Source: Oceaniglobus roseus
GTDB taxonomy: Bacteria > Pseudomonadota > Alphaproteobacteria > Rhodobacterales > Rhodobacteraceae
DNA length: 64,000 nucleotides
Direction of reading: 5' to 3'
Assembly: GCF_002869745.1 (NCBI RefSeq)
Contig: NZ_PNOS01000006.1
Location: forward strand, 1 to 64,000
The notes under the pieces are model-generated. The model saw nothing but the letters and a program-made list of their open reading frames with translations, had not been told where the DNA came from and made no database searches. Shown in pieces: positions 16,747-25,810 of the stretch. Position numbers and translations under genes: made by a program. Each line of letters starts with the position of its first letter. Within the stretch, counting starts at the first letter, position 1.

Positions 16747-17772
16747 ATGACCATTCACAGCGACCTGGCCTCGGCCATCGGCAACACCCCCCTGATCCGC
16801 CTCAAGGGCCCGTCCGAGGCGACGGGCTGCGAGATCCTCGGCAAGGCCGAGTTCATGAACCCCGGCCAGTCGGTGAAGGACCGCGCGGCGCTGTTCATCA
16901 TCCGCGACGCGGTCGAGAAGGGGTTGCTCCAGCCCGGCGGCACCATCGTGGAAGGCACGGCCGGCAACACCGGCATCGGCCTCGCGCTCGTCGGCAGCTC
17001 CATGGGCTTCCGCACGGTCATCGTGATCCCCGAGACCCAGAGCCAGGAAAAGAAGGACATGCTGCGCCTCGCCGGGGCCGAGCTGGTCCAGGTGCCCGCG
17101 GTGCCCTACAAGAACATGAACAACTACGTCCGCTACTCGGGCCGCCTGGCCGAGGCGCTTGCGAAGACCGAGCCGAACGGCGCGATCTGGGCGAACCAGT
17201 TCGACAATGTCGCCAACCGCCAGGCCCATATCGAGGGCACGGGCCCCGAGATCTGGGAGCAGACCGGCGGCAAGGTCGACGGCTTCATCTGTGCCGTCGG
17301 CTCGGGCGGCACGCTTGCGGGCGTCGCCGCGGTGCTTCAGCCGAAGGGGGTCAAGGTCGGCCTCGCCGATCCCGAGGGCGCGGGCATGTTCAAGATCTAC
17401 ACCGGGCAGGAGAACCCCGGCGACTCGATCTCCGAAGGGATCGGGCAGGGCCGGGTTACGGCCAACCTCGAAGGCTTCACCCCCGACATGGCCTACCGCA
17501 TCCCCGACGCCGAGGCGCTGCCGGTGGTCTTCGACCTGCTCCAGCACGAGGGCCTCTGCATGGGCGGCTCGACCGGCGTGAACGTCGCGGGCGCCATGCG
17601 CATGGCGCGGGAGATGGGGCCGGGCCACACCATCGTCACGATCCTCTGCGACTACGGCACCCGCTACCAGAGCAAGGTCTACAACCCCGCCTTCCTGCGC
17701 GAGAAGGGCCTGCCGGTGCCCGAATGGCTCGACACCGGCGGCCGCGTCCTGCCGACGGTCTTCGAGGACTGA
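16747..17772 (+). CDS. cysK: Cysteine synthase A (O-acetylserine sulfhydrylase)
   Basis: CysK is a PLP enzyme that makes cysteine from O-acetylserine and sulfide in the cytoplasm. The 341-residue protein shows the PLP lysine in NPGQSVKDRAA (about residue 44), the substrate loop EGTAGNTGIGLA, the phosphate-binding loop VGSGGTLAG (about 181-189), and a C-terminal GGSTGVN. The ATG at 16747 is preceded by GGAGG; the frame is open to 16687. Its place after trgAB matches the R. sphaeroides tellurite locus, where thiol metabolism is linked to oxyanion resistance. A cystathionine synthase-like activity is possible but less likely. Confidence 0.93.
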   Translation: MTIHSDLASAIGNTPLIRLKGPSEATGCEILGKAEFMNPGQSVKDRAALFIIRDAVEKGLLQPGGTIVEGTAGNTGIGLALVGSSMGFRTVIVIPETQSQEKKDMLRLAGAELVQVPAVPYKNMNNYVRYSGRLAEALAKTEPNGAIWANQFDNVANRQAHIEGTGPEIWEQTGGKVDGFICAVGSGGTLAGVAAVLQPKGVKVGLADPEGAGMFKIYTGQENPGDSISEGIGQGRVTANLEGFTPDMAYRIPDAEALPVVFDLLQHEGLCMGGSTGVNVAGAMRMAREMGPGHTIVTILCDYGTRYQSKVYNPAFLREKGLPVPEWLDTGGRVLPTVFED

Positions 17773-17774
17773 GC

Positions 17775-20228
17775 ATGGCGATCGGCGGGGGGATGCGGGC
17801 CGCGGTCCTCGCCGCGGCGCTGACGGTCTTGCTGGCCGTTTCGGCGCTGGCTCAGGGCACGGTGCCCGCCCAGCAGTGGGAACGTCTGGCCGAGCGCGCC
17901 GAGACCACGCTGGAGGACGGCGAGGCGACGGACCTCGCGCTGGAACAGCTGCGCGCCGAGATCGCCCAGTACCGCGAGAACTTCCTCGCCGCCCAGAGCA
18001 GCGGACAGGCGCGGGTCGACACGCTGCAGGCGCAGATCGACGCGCTGGGCCCGCTCCCGGCCGAAGGCGCCCCGCCCGAGGCGGCGGACATCGCCGCCCG
18101 GCGCGCCGAGCTGAACGAGCAGATGCAGCGCCTTCTGGCGCCGCGCCGCGCGGCCGAGGAGGCCTATAACCGCGCCGACGGCATCATCCGCGAGATCGAC
18201 ACCACCCTGCGCGAGCGCCAGACCGAGAAGGTGCTGGAACTCGGGCCGACGCCGCTGAACCCCGTCTACTGGCCCCCCGCCATTGCCGCCCTCGGCGAAA
18301 GCTTCGCCCGCGCGTCGAGCGAGATCGTGAACGGGCTCGGGACCCCCGGCCAGCGCGGCGAGCTGATCTCGAACCTGCCCGGTGTCGCGCTGTTCCTGTC
18401 CATCGCGCTGGCCCTGCTGATCCGCGGCCGCTACTGGATGGAATGGCTGACGCTGCGCCTCTACACCGGGCAGCGCGGCCGGGGCAGCCCGGCCATCGCC
18501 TTCGTCGTCTCCCTCGGCCAGGTGATCGTGCCGGTCCTCGGGATGTTCGCCCTGCGCGAGGCCCTCTTTGCCAGCGGCGTCCTCGGGTTGCGCGGCCAGA
18601 TCTTCGCCGAGACGCTGCCGGGCCTCGGCTTCGTCTTCTTCACCTCGACCTGGCTCGGCGCGCGGATGTTCCCCCGCCGCGACGACATCTCGGCCCCCCT
18701 TGAGATGCCCGCCGAGCGTCGCCGGTCGGGCCGCTTCTACGTCGGGCTGGCGGGGTTCCTGCTGTGCGTGAACCACCTGCTGGTCCGCCTCGCCGCCTTC
18801 GACCGCTATGACGACGCCACGATCGCCGTGCTCAGCCTGCCGCTGATCCTCGGCGTCGGGCTGATCCTGCTGCGCCTCGGCCAGATGCTGCGCGACGCGC
18901 GGCTTGCCGGCACCGAGGCCAGCGACGATCCCGGCTATGCCGAGCGGCTGATCCACCTGATGGGCCGCGTCTATGTCACCTTCGGCATCGCCGGGCCGGT
19001 GCTGGCCGCCATCGGCTATCTGACCGCCGCCCGCTACATGGTGTTCCCGGCCTCCGTCAGCCTGGCGCTGATGGCCTTCCTCGCCGTGCTCAGGATCGCG
19101 GTGCGCGACTTCTACGCCCTCTTCACCGGCAAGACCCAGGACGAGGCGAGCGCCGCGCTGACCCCGGTGCTGATCGTCTTCGCCCTCTCCGTCGCCTCCC
19201 TGCCGCTCTTCGCGCTGATCTGGGGGATGCGCGTCACCGACCTGGCCGAGATCTGGACCCGCTTCCAGGAGGGCTTCTCGGTCGGGAACAGCCGCATCTC
19301 GCCCTCGGACTTCATCACCTTCGCCGTGGTCTTCGCCATCGGCTTCGGCCTGACGCGGCTGTTGCAGGGCACGCTGAAGTCCTCGGTCCTGCCGCGCACC
19401 CGCCTCGACGTCGGCGGGCGGAACGCGATCACCGCCGGGATCGGCTATCTCGGCATCCTGCTGGCCGTGCTCTTCGCCGTCACCTCGGCGGGCATCGACC
19501 TGTCGTCGCTTGCCATCGTCGCCGGTGCGCTCTCGGTCGGGATCGGTTTCGGCCTGCAGAACATCGTTTCGAACTTCGTCTCCGGCATCATCCTGCTGAT
19601 CGAGCGGCCGATCTCGGAAGGCGACTGGATCGAGGTCGGCGGGCAGATGGGCTATGTCCGCGACATCTCGGTGCGCTCGACCCGGATCGAGACCTTCGAC
19701 AAGACCGACGTGATCGTGCCGAACGCCGATTTCGTCAGCGGCACCGTCACCAACTGGACCCGCGGCAACCTCGTCGGCCGGGTGATCGTGCCGGTCTCGG
19801 TCGCCTACGGCACCGACACCCGCAAGGTCGAGAAGATCCTGCAGGAGATCGCCGAGGCGCAGCCCCTCGTCGTGATGAACCCGCCGCCCGCGGTGCTGTT
19901 CATCGGCTTCGGCGCCGACGGCATGATGTTCGAGATCCGCGCCATCCTGCGCGACGTGAACTTCGTCCTGGCCGTGAAGTCCGACGTCAACCACGAGATC
20001 GCGGCCCGCTTCCGCGCCGCGGGGATCGAGATCCCCTTCGCGCAGCGCGATCTCTGGCTGCGCAACCCCGAAGCCCTGCGCGCGGCCGCGTCCGCGGACC
20101 GGGAGGCCGCCGCCCCCCGCCGCGCCGCGCCCGACATCGAAGACACCCACGCCATCGCCAACGACCGCGCCGACGAGACCGAGGCGGCGGGCCGCGACGA
20201 CGGCGACAGCCCGGAGGATCCCCGATGA
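17775..20228 (+). CDS. Large MscS-family mechanosensitive channel (DUF3772 type)
   Basis: The 817-residue inner-membrane channel has a signal peptide (about 1-26, ending ALAQ) and a periplasmic Gln/Glu-rich coiled-coil region of the DUF3772 type (about 30-175). Multiple membrane segments follow from about 205 to 620. The MscS core contains SVGIGFGLQNIVSNFVSGII in the pore helix, then the cytoplasmic vestibule (RPISEGDWIEVGG, VPNADFVSGTVTNW). It should gate on membrane tension during osmotic downshock. The start at 17775 is 2 bases after cysK and places a good signal peptide first. The stop overlaps the alaX start in ATGA. The C-terminal 40 residues are charged and low complexity. Confidence 0.9.
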   Translation: MAIGGGMRAAVLAAALTVLLAVSALAQGTVPAQQWERLAERAETTLEDGEATDLALEQLRAEIAQYRENFLAAQSSGQARVDTLQAQIDALGPLPAEGAPPEAADIAARRAELNEQMQRLLAPRRAAEEAYNRADGIIREIDTTLRERQTEKVLELGPTPLNPVYWPPAIAALGESFARASSEIVNGLGTPGQRGELISNLPGVALFLSIALALLIRGRYWMEWLTLRLYTGQRGRGSPAIAFVVSLGQVIVPVLGMFALREALFASGVLGLRGQIFAETLPGLGFVFFTSTWLGARMFPRRDDISAPLEMPAERRRSGRFYVGLAGFLLCVNHLLVRLAAFDRYDDATIAVLSLPLILGVGLILLRLGQMLRDARLAGTEASDDPGYAERLIHLMGRVYVTFGIAGPVLAAIGYLTAARYMVFPASVSLALMAFLAVLRIAVRDFYALFTGKTQDEASAALTPVLIVFALSVASLPLFALIWGMRVTDLAEIWTRFQEGFSVGNSRISPSDFITFAVVFAIGFGLTRLLQGTLKSSVLPRTRLDVGGRNAITAGIGYLGILLAVLFAVTSAGIDLSSLAIVAGALSVGIGFGLQNIVSNFVSGIILLIERPISEGDWIEVGGQMGYVRDISVRSTRIETFDKTDVIVPNADFVSGTVTNWTRGNLVGRVIVPVSVAYGTDTRKVEKILQEIAEAQPLVVMNPPPAVLFIGFGADGMMFEIRAILRDVNFVLAVKSDVNHEIAARFRAAGIEIPFAQRDLWLRNPEALRAAASADREAAAPRRAAPDIEDTHAIANDRADETEAAGRDDGDSPEDPR

Positions 20229-20941
20229 CCCGACCCCTGTTCCGCGAGGACGCCTATCTGCGCGAGGCGCCCGCCCGCGTCCTGGCCCATACCCCCGAAG
20301 GCGGCCTCGTGCTCGACTCCTGCCTGTTCTACGCCACCGGGGGCGGGCAGCCCGGCGACAGCGGCACCCTGTCCTGGAGCGGCGGCGAGACGGCCATCGC
20401 GACGACGCTGAAGGGGGAGGGCGACACGCTCGTCTGCGTGCCCGCCGAACCGGGTCCGCTGCCCGCGGTCGGTGCCGAGGTGATGCAGCAGCTCGACTGG
20501 GCCCGCCGCCACCGCCACATGCGCGTCCACACCGCGCTGCACCTCCTGTCGGTCGTGATCCCGCTGCCGGTCAGCGGCGGCGCCATCGCCGCCGACAAGG
20601 GCCGCCTCGACTTCGACATGCCCGAGGCGCCCGCCGACAAGGAGGCCCTGTCCGAGGCCCTGAACGCCCTCGCGGCCCGCGACCTGGAGGTGAGCGAGAG
20701 CTGGATCACCGACGACGAGCTGCGCGCCAACCCCGGCCTCGTCAAGACCATGTCGGTGATGCCCCCCATGGGCTCGGGCCGGGTCAGGCTGGTGCGGATC
20801 GGGCAGGGGGCCGAGCAGATCGATCTCCAGCCCTGCGGCGGCACCCATGTCCGGCGCACCGGCGAGATCGGCCGACTCCGTCTCGGCAAGATCGAGAAGA
20901 AGGGCGCGCAGAACCGCCGCGTCTACGTCCACATCGAATAG
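20225..20941 (+). CDS. Alanyl-tRNA editing protein AlaX
   Basis: The 238-residue free-standing editing domain, related to AlaRS, hydrolyses Ser-tRNA(Ala) or Gly-tRNA(Ala). The zinc-binding residues are visible: HxxxH at H102 and H106 (VHTALHLL) and CxxxH at C204 and H208 (QPCGGTHVRR). The conserved FYATGGGQPGDSG loop is at about residues 36-48. It overlaps the channel gene by four bases, implying translational coupling, and sits just upstream of tRNA-Ser. Confidence 0.93.
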   Translation: MTRPLFREDAYLREAPARVLAHTPEGGLVLDSCLFYATGGGQPGDSGTLSWSGGETAIATTLKGEGDTLVCVPAEPGPLPAVGAEVMQQLDWARRHRHMRVHTALHLLSVVIPLPVSGGAIAADKGRLDFDMPEAPADKEALSEALNALAARDLEVSESWITDDELRANPGLVKTMSVMPPMGSGRVRLVRIGQGAEQIDLQPCGGTHVRRTGEIGRLRLGKIEKKGAQNRRVYVHIE

Positions 20942-21002
20942 CCCCCGCCGCGCGCGTCACGTCTTGCATCCCTCCGCCGTTCTTTGCTAGGAGACGCCCC
21001 AC

Positions 21003-21092
21003 GGACAGGTGGCCGAGTGGTCGAAGGCGCACGCCTGGAAAGTGTGTAGGCGGGAAACCGTCTCCAGGGTTCGAATCCCTGTCTGTCCGCCA
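21003..21092 (+). tRNA. tRNA-Ser(GGA), integration site of the island
   Basis: The complete 90-base tRNA gene has a 7-bp acceptor stem (GGACAGG with TCTGTCC), discriminator G and encoded CCA. The anticodon stem CACGC/GTGTG encloses loop CTGGAAA, giving anticodon GGA. It also has a long serine-type variable arm and the T arm CAGGG-TTCGAAT-CCCTG. Its last 14 bases are duplicated at 49545-49558, so the island used the 3' end of this gene as attB and left it intact. Confidence 0.97.
21079..21092 (+). repeat. attL: 14-base core repeat at the tRNA-Ser 3' end
   Basis: CTGTCTGTCCGCCA is identical to 49545-49558; the bases on either side differ. The position at the 3' end of a tRNA and the integrase at the other copy make this the left attachment core. 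Confidence 0.85.
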
Positions 21093-21142
21093 TAAAATCA
21101 TTTAAATACCTATCCGCTAAAGATTATTTTTCAGGGCAACGC

Positions 21143-21169
21143 CGCTTGCCTCCATCTTTGCCACCATCA
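21143..21169 (+). repeat. Left subterminal repeats of the island (possible integrase arm sites)
   Basis: CGCTTGCCTCC (21143-21153) recurs inverted at 49439-49449. TCTTTGCCACCATCA (21155-21169) recurs in direct orientation at 49391-49405, followed there by a further TTGCCACCAT copy. Both sets lie 50-160 bases inside the att cores, where arm-type sites of tyrosine integrases are expected. Confidence 0.55.
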
Positions 21170-21392
21170 AGTTCCGATTGGATCAAATGCTGAGGGCCCG
21201 ACGGTGCTGTGCTTACGCAGCCACGCCGAGACGGATTCGTGCACGGCTGAGTGGAAATGGGGTGATTTCCTAGGTCAGATGTGATCTAAACAGTTTCCCG
21301 CAACCGAAATCAAAGGCGCCCACCCCTATACCCTCGATGCCATAAGGCACCGGGAGTATTTTTGTGTGCGCTGTTCAAGAAGGAACAAAACC

Positions 21393-21629
21393 ATGATCGC
21401 TGGTGCCGAAAACATCTATCTGTCAGTCGAGCAGGTCGCTGCTCGTTACAACGTGTCCAAAGATTCCATCTGGCGCTGGCGCCGGGAGGGTGACTTCCCG
21501 AAGCCCGTCAGGTTGGGCGGTAACACCTCACGCTGGCGGCTGAGCGAGCTTGAAGCCTACGAAGCCGAGCGCCCCTGCGCCTTCGCGACCCACCTCGCCG
21601 AGCCCTGGGCCCTGCCGACGATCTCCTGA
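21393..21629 (+). CDS. AlpA-family excisionase/transcriptional regulator
   Basis: The 78-residue winged-helix MerR-like DNA-binding protein has the hallmark stretch LSVEQVAARYNVSKDSIWRW followed by FPKPVRLGGNTSRWRLSELE. AlpA-type proteins act as excisionases or activators of integrase expression in P4-like elements. The ATG at 21393 has an AGAAGGA ribosome-binding site; an in-frame start at 21366 is possible but has no clear site. It is the first gene inside attL, transcribed away from the tRNA, which fits a role in excision control. Confidence 0.85.
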   Translation: MIAGAENIYLSVEQVAARYNVSKDSIWRWRREGDFPKPVRLGGNTSRWRLSELEAYEAERPCAFATHLAEPWALPTIS

Positions 21630-21742
21630 GACTTTCGCGTAGCGCCCGGCAGGCGCCCAACCTGCCATCACCACCACCGCCCCGGAGGCCGCGCGCAGCA
21701 TCGCGCGGCACGGGGCAGTATTTCCCTCAAAGGATCCAAGAG

Positions 21743-23593
21743 ATGGACAACGAGTCCTCGAACGACAACATTCACGGTCGGAACGCCTCTAACGTCATTC
21801 CCCTCACCGGCTCTCGAAACGAGGTTGCGCCGGTGATTGAAGAATCACTGCCGGAGCGTCGCGATGCGAACGAAGAGTTCCCTCCGGAGCCGCGTGAAGC
21901 GCCCCCTGCGGCATGCTTGCCCGAGGGCTATTTCTCGACTGCGGACGGAATCTGGTTCGAGAAGCAGACTGACGACGAGGAAGCGGCGGCCCCGATCTGG
22001 GTCTGTTCGCCTCTCAGCGTGGTCGGTCTGTGTCGCGGTATCGACGGCAAGGGCTGGAGCCGTGTGGTGGATGTAGTCGATCCCGACGAATATCGCCACC
22101 GGCTGCTGCTCGACGAGGCCGAGGTCCAGAGTTCCCCTGCTGCGCTAATGCGCAAACTGCTCACTCACGGCCTGCAGCTTAGCACTGCCCCTGGGACGAA
22201 AGAGAGGGTCGCGCATTTGGTGAAGGCGTGGCGGCCGCTGGATCGGTTCCTGCGCGTCTCGCGCCCGGGCTGGGTTGACGGTGACTTCGACATCTTCGTC
22301 TTTGCCAACGGCGAGGTGATTGGTCCGAAGAGGGTGATCCTCGACCGCTACACGGGGATCGTCGGCGAGATGAGCAAGACAACGGGCTCGATCGATGGCT
22401 GGAAGGCGGGCGTCGGGTCGGCGTGCGTCGGCAATCCGCTGATGCTTCTTGCGGTGTCTCAGGCTTACGTCGGGCCGCTGCTGGCGCCGCTTGGTCTTGA
22501 GGGTGGGGGATTCCACCTCCGCGGGGCGTCGTCGCGTGGCAAATCGACGTTGATGAAGCTTGCCGCCTCGGTCTGGGGTTCGCCGTCATTCTGCCAGAGC
22601 TGGCGCACCACCGACAATGCGGTGGAGGATGTGGCATCGTGCTGTAGCGACGCATTGCTCGCGCTCGACGAACTGCATCAAGCTGATCCGAAGGCCGCGG
22701 CCGATATTGTCTATATGCTCAGTGACGGTCGGGGCAAACTGCGCATGACCTCTGGCGGTGCGGCGAAGACGCCCGGTGGCTGGCACGTCGCGACCCTGTC
22801 CACGGGCGAGATCACGCTTGAAGAGCATCTGGCCTCTGGAGGCAAGAAATTTCACGCGGGTCAGGATGTCAGGCTGATCGACATCGACGCCGAGAGCCGC
22901 GCGTTCGGGGCGTTCGACAAGTTGCACGGCTCTGCAGAGCCGGGGCGGTTCGTCGAGAGGTTGGTCGACGCGGCCGCCGCAAACTACGGCCGTGCGAGCA
23001 GAGTATTTGTTGAGAGGCTGATCGGCGCGCTGACCGACCGGGCCAAGATGGAGAATGTCATCACGTTGTTCGTCGCGCTGGTGACCAAGCGCAATGATCT
23101 CGACCAGAATGGGCAGGTCCGTCGAGTTTTGAAACGGTTCGCCCTCGCGGCGCTGGCCGGAGAGCTTGCCACCACGTTCGGGCTGACCGGGTGGAAGCGT
23201 GGCGACGCCTTTGACGGCATTCTGGAGGTGGCGAGCGTCTGGATCGGGGAGCGCGACCTTGTGACTGTTGGCGCGGTGAACGCGGCTAGGGAACGGACGC
23301 GTGACCATCTTCTGGCGAACGCCGCTGGCTTCGTCCCTTGCGGGCCAGACCCAGCCCCGGAAGGTTGGCGGGACGAGACGCACTATTATGTCCGCTCCGA
23401 CGTCTGGGCACATATCCACGGCGTCGAAGGCGCTCAGCAGGCTGCTCGTCTACTGAAAGCCGCGCACCTGCTGAAGACCGACAAGGGCGACACGCTCCAG
23501 TTCAGAATGCCCCGCAGAGTGCCGGGACGCCCAAAGGCCTATGCCGTCAGCGTCGAGGTGTTCGAGAACCGTCCGTCTGCCCTCTCGACGTAG
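21743..23593 (+). CDS. DUF927 domain ATPase of phage/integrative elements
   Basis: The 616-residue protein has the DUF927 pattern: a beta-rich N-terminal part (about 75-200), then an ATPase-like core with P-loop GASSRGKST (261-269) and Walker B LLALDE (D309-E310). A trailing helical region ends near residue 600, where KGDTLQFRMPRRVPGRP resembles the fold found at the end of such primase-helicase-like proteins. DUF927 proteins occur in phages and integrative elements and are thought to help replication as helicase-like ATPases. The start has AAAGGATCC upstream. Whether it replicates the excised island is inference. Confidence 0.82.
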   Translation: MDNESSNDNIHGRNASNVIPLTGSRNEVAPVIEESLPERRDANEEFPPEPREAPPAACLPEGYFSTADGIWFEKQTDDEEAAAPIWVCSPLSVVGLCRGIDGKGWSRVVDVVDPDEYRHRLLLDEAEVQSSPAALMRKLLTHGLQLSTAPGTKERVAHLVKAWRPLDRFLRVSRPGWVDGDFDIFVFANGEVIGPKRVILDRYTGIVGEMSKTTGSIDGWKAGVGSACVGNPLMLLAVSQAYVGPLLAPLGLEGGGFHLRGASSRGKSTLMKLAASVWGSPSFCQSWRTTDNAVEDVASCCSDALLALDELHQADPKAAADIVYMLSDGRGKLRMTSGGAAKTPGGWHVATLSTGEITLEEHLASGGKKFHAGQDVRLIDIDAESRAFGAFDKLHGSAEPGRFVERLVDAAAANYGRASRVFVERLIGALTDRAKMENVITLFVALVTKRNDLDQNGQVRRVLKRFALAALAGELATTFGLTGWKRGDAFDGILEVASVWIGERDLVTVGAVNAARERTRDHLLANAAGFVPCGPDPAPEGWRDETHYYVRSDVWAHIHGVEGAQQAARLLKAAHLLKTDKGDTLQFRMPRRVPGRPKAYAVSVEVFENRPSALST

Positions 23594-23606
23594 TTGGAGT
23601 CAGGAA

Positions 23607-23677
23607 GCAAGGACCGCTGTGACTGCCAGACCCACGCTCAACTCGAGCCCGGTCCTGATGGCCCCAGCGGTCCTTGC
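23607..23677. repeat. Inverted repeat with 13-base perfect arms after the DUF927 gene
   Basis: GCAAGGACCGCTG (23607-23619) and its exact complement (23665-23677) are separated by 45 bases. A third related copy, GTCACAGCGGTCCT (23734-23747), is the complement of 23610-23623, so two alternative stems are possible. The rest of the 396-base gap (23594-23989) holds only open frames without coding character. Confidence 0.5.
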
Positions 23678-23989
23678 GAGATGTGGTGCTTGGCCGCTGT
23701 AGGCTCCCCGTGGAAGCTTGCCTGGCTCCGGCGGTCACAGCGGTCCTGGCTGCGAGAGTAGCAATGTTGCGCACCTCGAACACAGCAGCGGTGACAGTGA
23801 TCCCGGCGATCCATGCGGTCACCGTGAATCGGTGTATTCGGGGGGCGGTGAATCTGACGCGACCGTCTGCGCCAGTGCTCCAGACATCTTCGCGAGGGTC
23901 ATCAATCCCAACGCAGTCCCATTGTCGGCCTGTCTATAGCAGAGACATGCAGCGAAGAGCTGCTGTAAAACTCTGAAATGGGAGGAGAT

Positions 23990-24394
23990 ATGGCAAGAAC
24001 GAAGCCCTATGGCGGCACCGACGTGGCCGCTTTTCTCACTCACCGGATCGCCGAGCTGAAACCGCGGAAGAGCCAGGCGGAGATCGCGGCCGAGGCGGGG
24101 TTCAACAACGCGAACATGATGAGCATGCTGAAGGCCGGCACCTCGAAGCTGGCCCTCGACAGGGTGCCCGATCTGGCGAGGGCCTTGGACTGCGACCCGG
24201 CGCGGCTGTTCCGGCTGGCGCTGCTGCAGAGCGGCCACGAGACCAGCCGCGCCGTTGTGACTGAGGTATTCGGTGGCCTCGTCACCCGTAACGAGAACAC
24301 TTGGCTCGAGGCAATCCGCGTGGCCTCTGACGAGACCGATCCGTCGTTGACGTCGAGGGCCCGTGCGGCCATCTTCGCGATCTTCGGCAAATGA
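23990..24394 (+). CDS. XRE-type helix-turn-helix regulator
   Basis: The 134-residue protein has an N-terminal HTH (about residues 15-70; SQAEIAAEAGFNNANMMSML followed by LALDRVPDLARALDCDP). Its C-terminal tail of about 60 residues has no recognised domain. GGAGGAG stands 2-8 bases before the ATG. Its stop overlaps the start of the 60-residue gene in ATGA, so the two are coupled. It is probably the repressor controlling the island's left-end genes. Target sites are unknown. Confidence 0.78.
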   Translation: MARTKPYGGTDVAAFLTHRIAELKPRKSQAEIAAEAGFNNANMMSMLKAGTSKLALDRVPDLARALDCDPARLFRLALLQSGHETSRAVVTEVFGGLVTRNENTWLEAIRVASDETDPSLTSRARAAIFAIFGK

Positions 24395-24573
24395 GCCGCG
24401 CTAACTCCTCGATCTTCAGGCCGGAACTCGAGGATCTCACCGAGAACGAACGGGCATGGGTCGGCATCTTCCGGTTGTTGACCTACGACAGCGATCCAGC
24501 CCCGACACTTGCCCGAGTGCAGGCGCTACGCCAAGCTATGAACACCACCCTTGGACGGTGCCGGAAAGGATAG
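24391..24573 (+). CDS. Small hypothetical protein coupled to the XRE regulator
   Basis: The 60-residue product (MSRANSSIFRPELEDLTENE at the start) overlaps the regulator by four bases. It is mostly helical by composition, with no signal peptide and no recognised motif. The translational coupling is the main reason to accept it as a gene. It might be a partner or antitoxin-like companion of the regulator, but nothing shows this. Confidence 0.5.
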   Translation: MSRANSSIFRPELEDLTENERAWVGIFRLLTYDSDPAPTLARVQALRQAMNTTLGRCRKG

Positions 24574-24911
24574 CGTCGGCACCCCCGCAGCTACCGTGAT
24601 CCGCCCGAGCGGCACCGCGCCAAGAGGGCGGGTCACGGCGAACATGTCGGCACCCCATCAACATTTAGTGGTTGCGGTCGAGTTGACATCGGCGCGTCAG
24701 AGGGAAACTTTAGGGTCAGACTGGGAGACTTTCCGACATGAAGACGTAAACTTCAGCGACGGAAATGACACCTTTCAGACGGATCCACACACGCTTCGGG
24801 TCAACATAACAAGAGTTTTTTCTCAGAAGTTTACGTTCCTCAGCAGATCCGAGAAAAGTCCCTAAGTGACCGACCATCTTACCCAATACACTCTCAAGAT
24901 GTAGAGCATAA
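24574..24911. other. AT-richer non-coding stretch with an inverted repeat
   Basis: There is no credible gene in these 338 bases; the 104-codon open frame has poor coding character. ACGTAAACTTC (24744-24754) is repeated inverted at 24826-24836. The stretch is visibly richer in A/T than its surroundings and stops at the IS3 end. It could be a regulatory or replication-associated site, or the remains of a lost gene. Confidence 0.4.
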
Positions 24912-24970
24912 TGACCTGAGCCCCGACTCTGCTCCGGCTTTTTGGAGAATCCGCGGGTTGATTTTTGGGG

Positions 24971-25810
24971 CTACGCCGCACGCATTTCCAGCCTCTTCTT
25001 TGCCATGAACTCGACCGGCGGTATGTTTCCGAGGCTGGAGTGCGGGCGGTGGAGGTTGTAGTCGTCCTGCCACTCGCGGATCTTCTCCCGCGCCTCGCCG
25101 AGCGATGAGAAGAGCGTCTCGTTGAGGAGCTCGTCGCGAAACCGCCCGTTGAAGCTCTCGACAAAGCCGTTTTGCATCGGCTTTCCGGGCGCGATGTAGT
25201 GCCATTCGACGCCGGTGCGCTGGCACCACGACAGGATCGCCATCGAGGTCAGCTCCGTGCCATTGTCGCTGACCACCATGGCCGGGCGACCCCGCCGCGC
25301 GATCACGGCATCGAGTTCCCGAACGACGCGGTGGCCCGACAGCGACGTGTCGGCCACCAGCGCCAGGCACTCGCGGCTGTAGTCGTCGACCACCGCCAGC
25401 ACCCGGAACCGGCGCCCGTCCGTCAGCGCGTCGCTGACGAAGTCGAGGCTCCAGCGGATGTTGGGCGCGTCAGGCAGCAGCATCGGCCGACGCGTGCCGA
25501 GGGCGCGCTTGCGGCCGCCCCGACGGCGCACCTGGAGCTTTTCTTCGCGGTAGAGGCGCCTGAGCTTCTTCAGGTTCATCATGATCCCTTGTCGTTCGAG
25601 CATGATGTGGACGCGACGATAGCCGAAGCGCCGCCGCTCTGCCGCGACGGCTTTCATCGCCGCCCGCGCCTCGGCGTCGTCTGGACGAACGCTGCGATAC
25701 CGCACGCTCGACCGATCCACCGCCAGGGCCTGGCACGCCCGGCGCTGGCTCACTCCGTGTGTCGCAACGACGTGGGCCACCGCTTCCCGCCTGACACCGG
25801 GCGCTACCAT
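24971..25810 (-). CDS. IS3-family transposase OrfB (DDE integrase core)
   Basis: The 279-residue rve-type catalytic half has an intact DDE set: first Asp in [11 protein letters not shown], second in [12 protein letters not shown], Glu in [17 protein letters not shown]. The N-terminal HTH_21-like part ([20 protein letters not shown]) is present. Its ATG overlaps the end of orfA at a run of seven A on the minus strand (25810-25816 in plus coordinates). Such a run is a typical slip site for making the OrfAB fusion transposase by frameshift. Confidence 0.93.
   Translation of the reverse strand: MVAPGVRREAVAHVVATHGVSQRRACQALAVDRSSVRYRSVRPDDAEARAAMKAVAAERRRFGYRRVHIMLERQGIMMNLKKLRRLYREEKLQVRRRGGRKRALGTRRPMLLPDAPNIRWSLDFVSDALTDGRRFRVLAVVDDYSRECLALVADTSLSGHRVVRELDAVIARRGRPAMVVSDNGTELTSMAILSWCQRTGVEWHYIAPGKPMQNGFVESFNGRFRDELLNETLFSSLGEAREKIREWQDDYNLHRPHSSLGNIPPVEFMAKKRLEMRAA

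Noticed and set aside
14959-17628. 889-codon minus-strand open frame
   Set aside because: Antisense to trgA, trgB and cysK, with no recognisable protein features.
17679-20150. 823-codon minus-strand open frame
   Set aside because: Antisense to the MscS-like channel, with low-complexity Asp/Gln/Arg shadow composition.
23674-23976. 100-codon open frame between DUF927 and XRE genes
   Set aside because: No ribosome-binding site, overlaps the inverted repeats, and the protein has no domain pattern.
24551-24865. 104-codon open frame left of IS3
   Set aside because: Poor coding character in an AT-richer stretch with an inverted repeat and no clear start signal.
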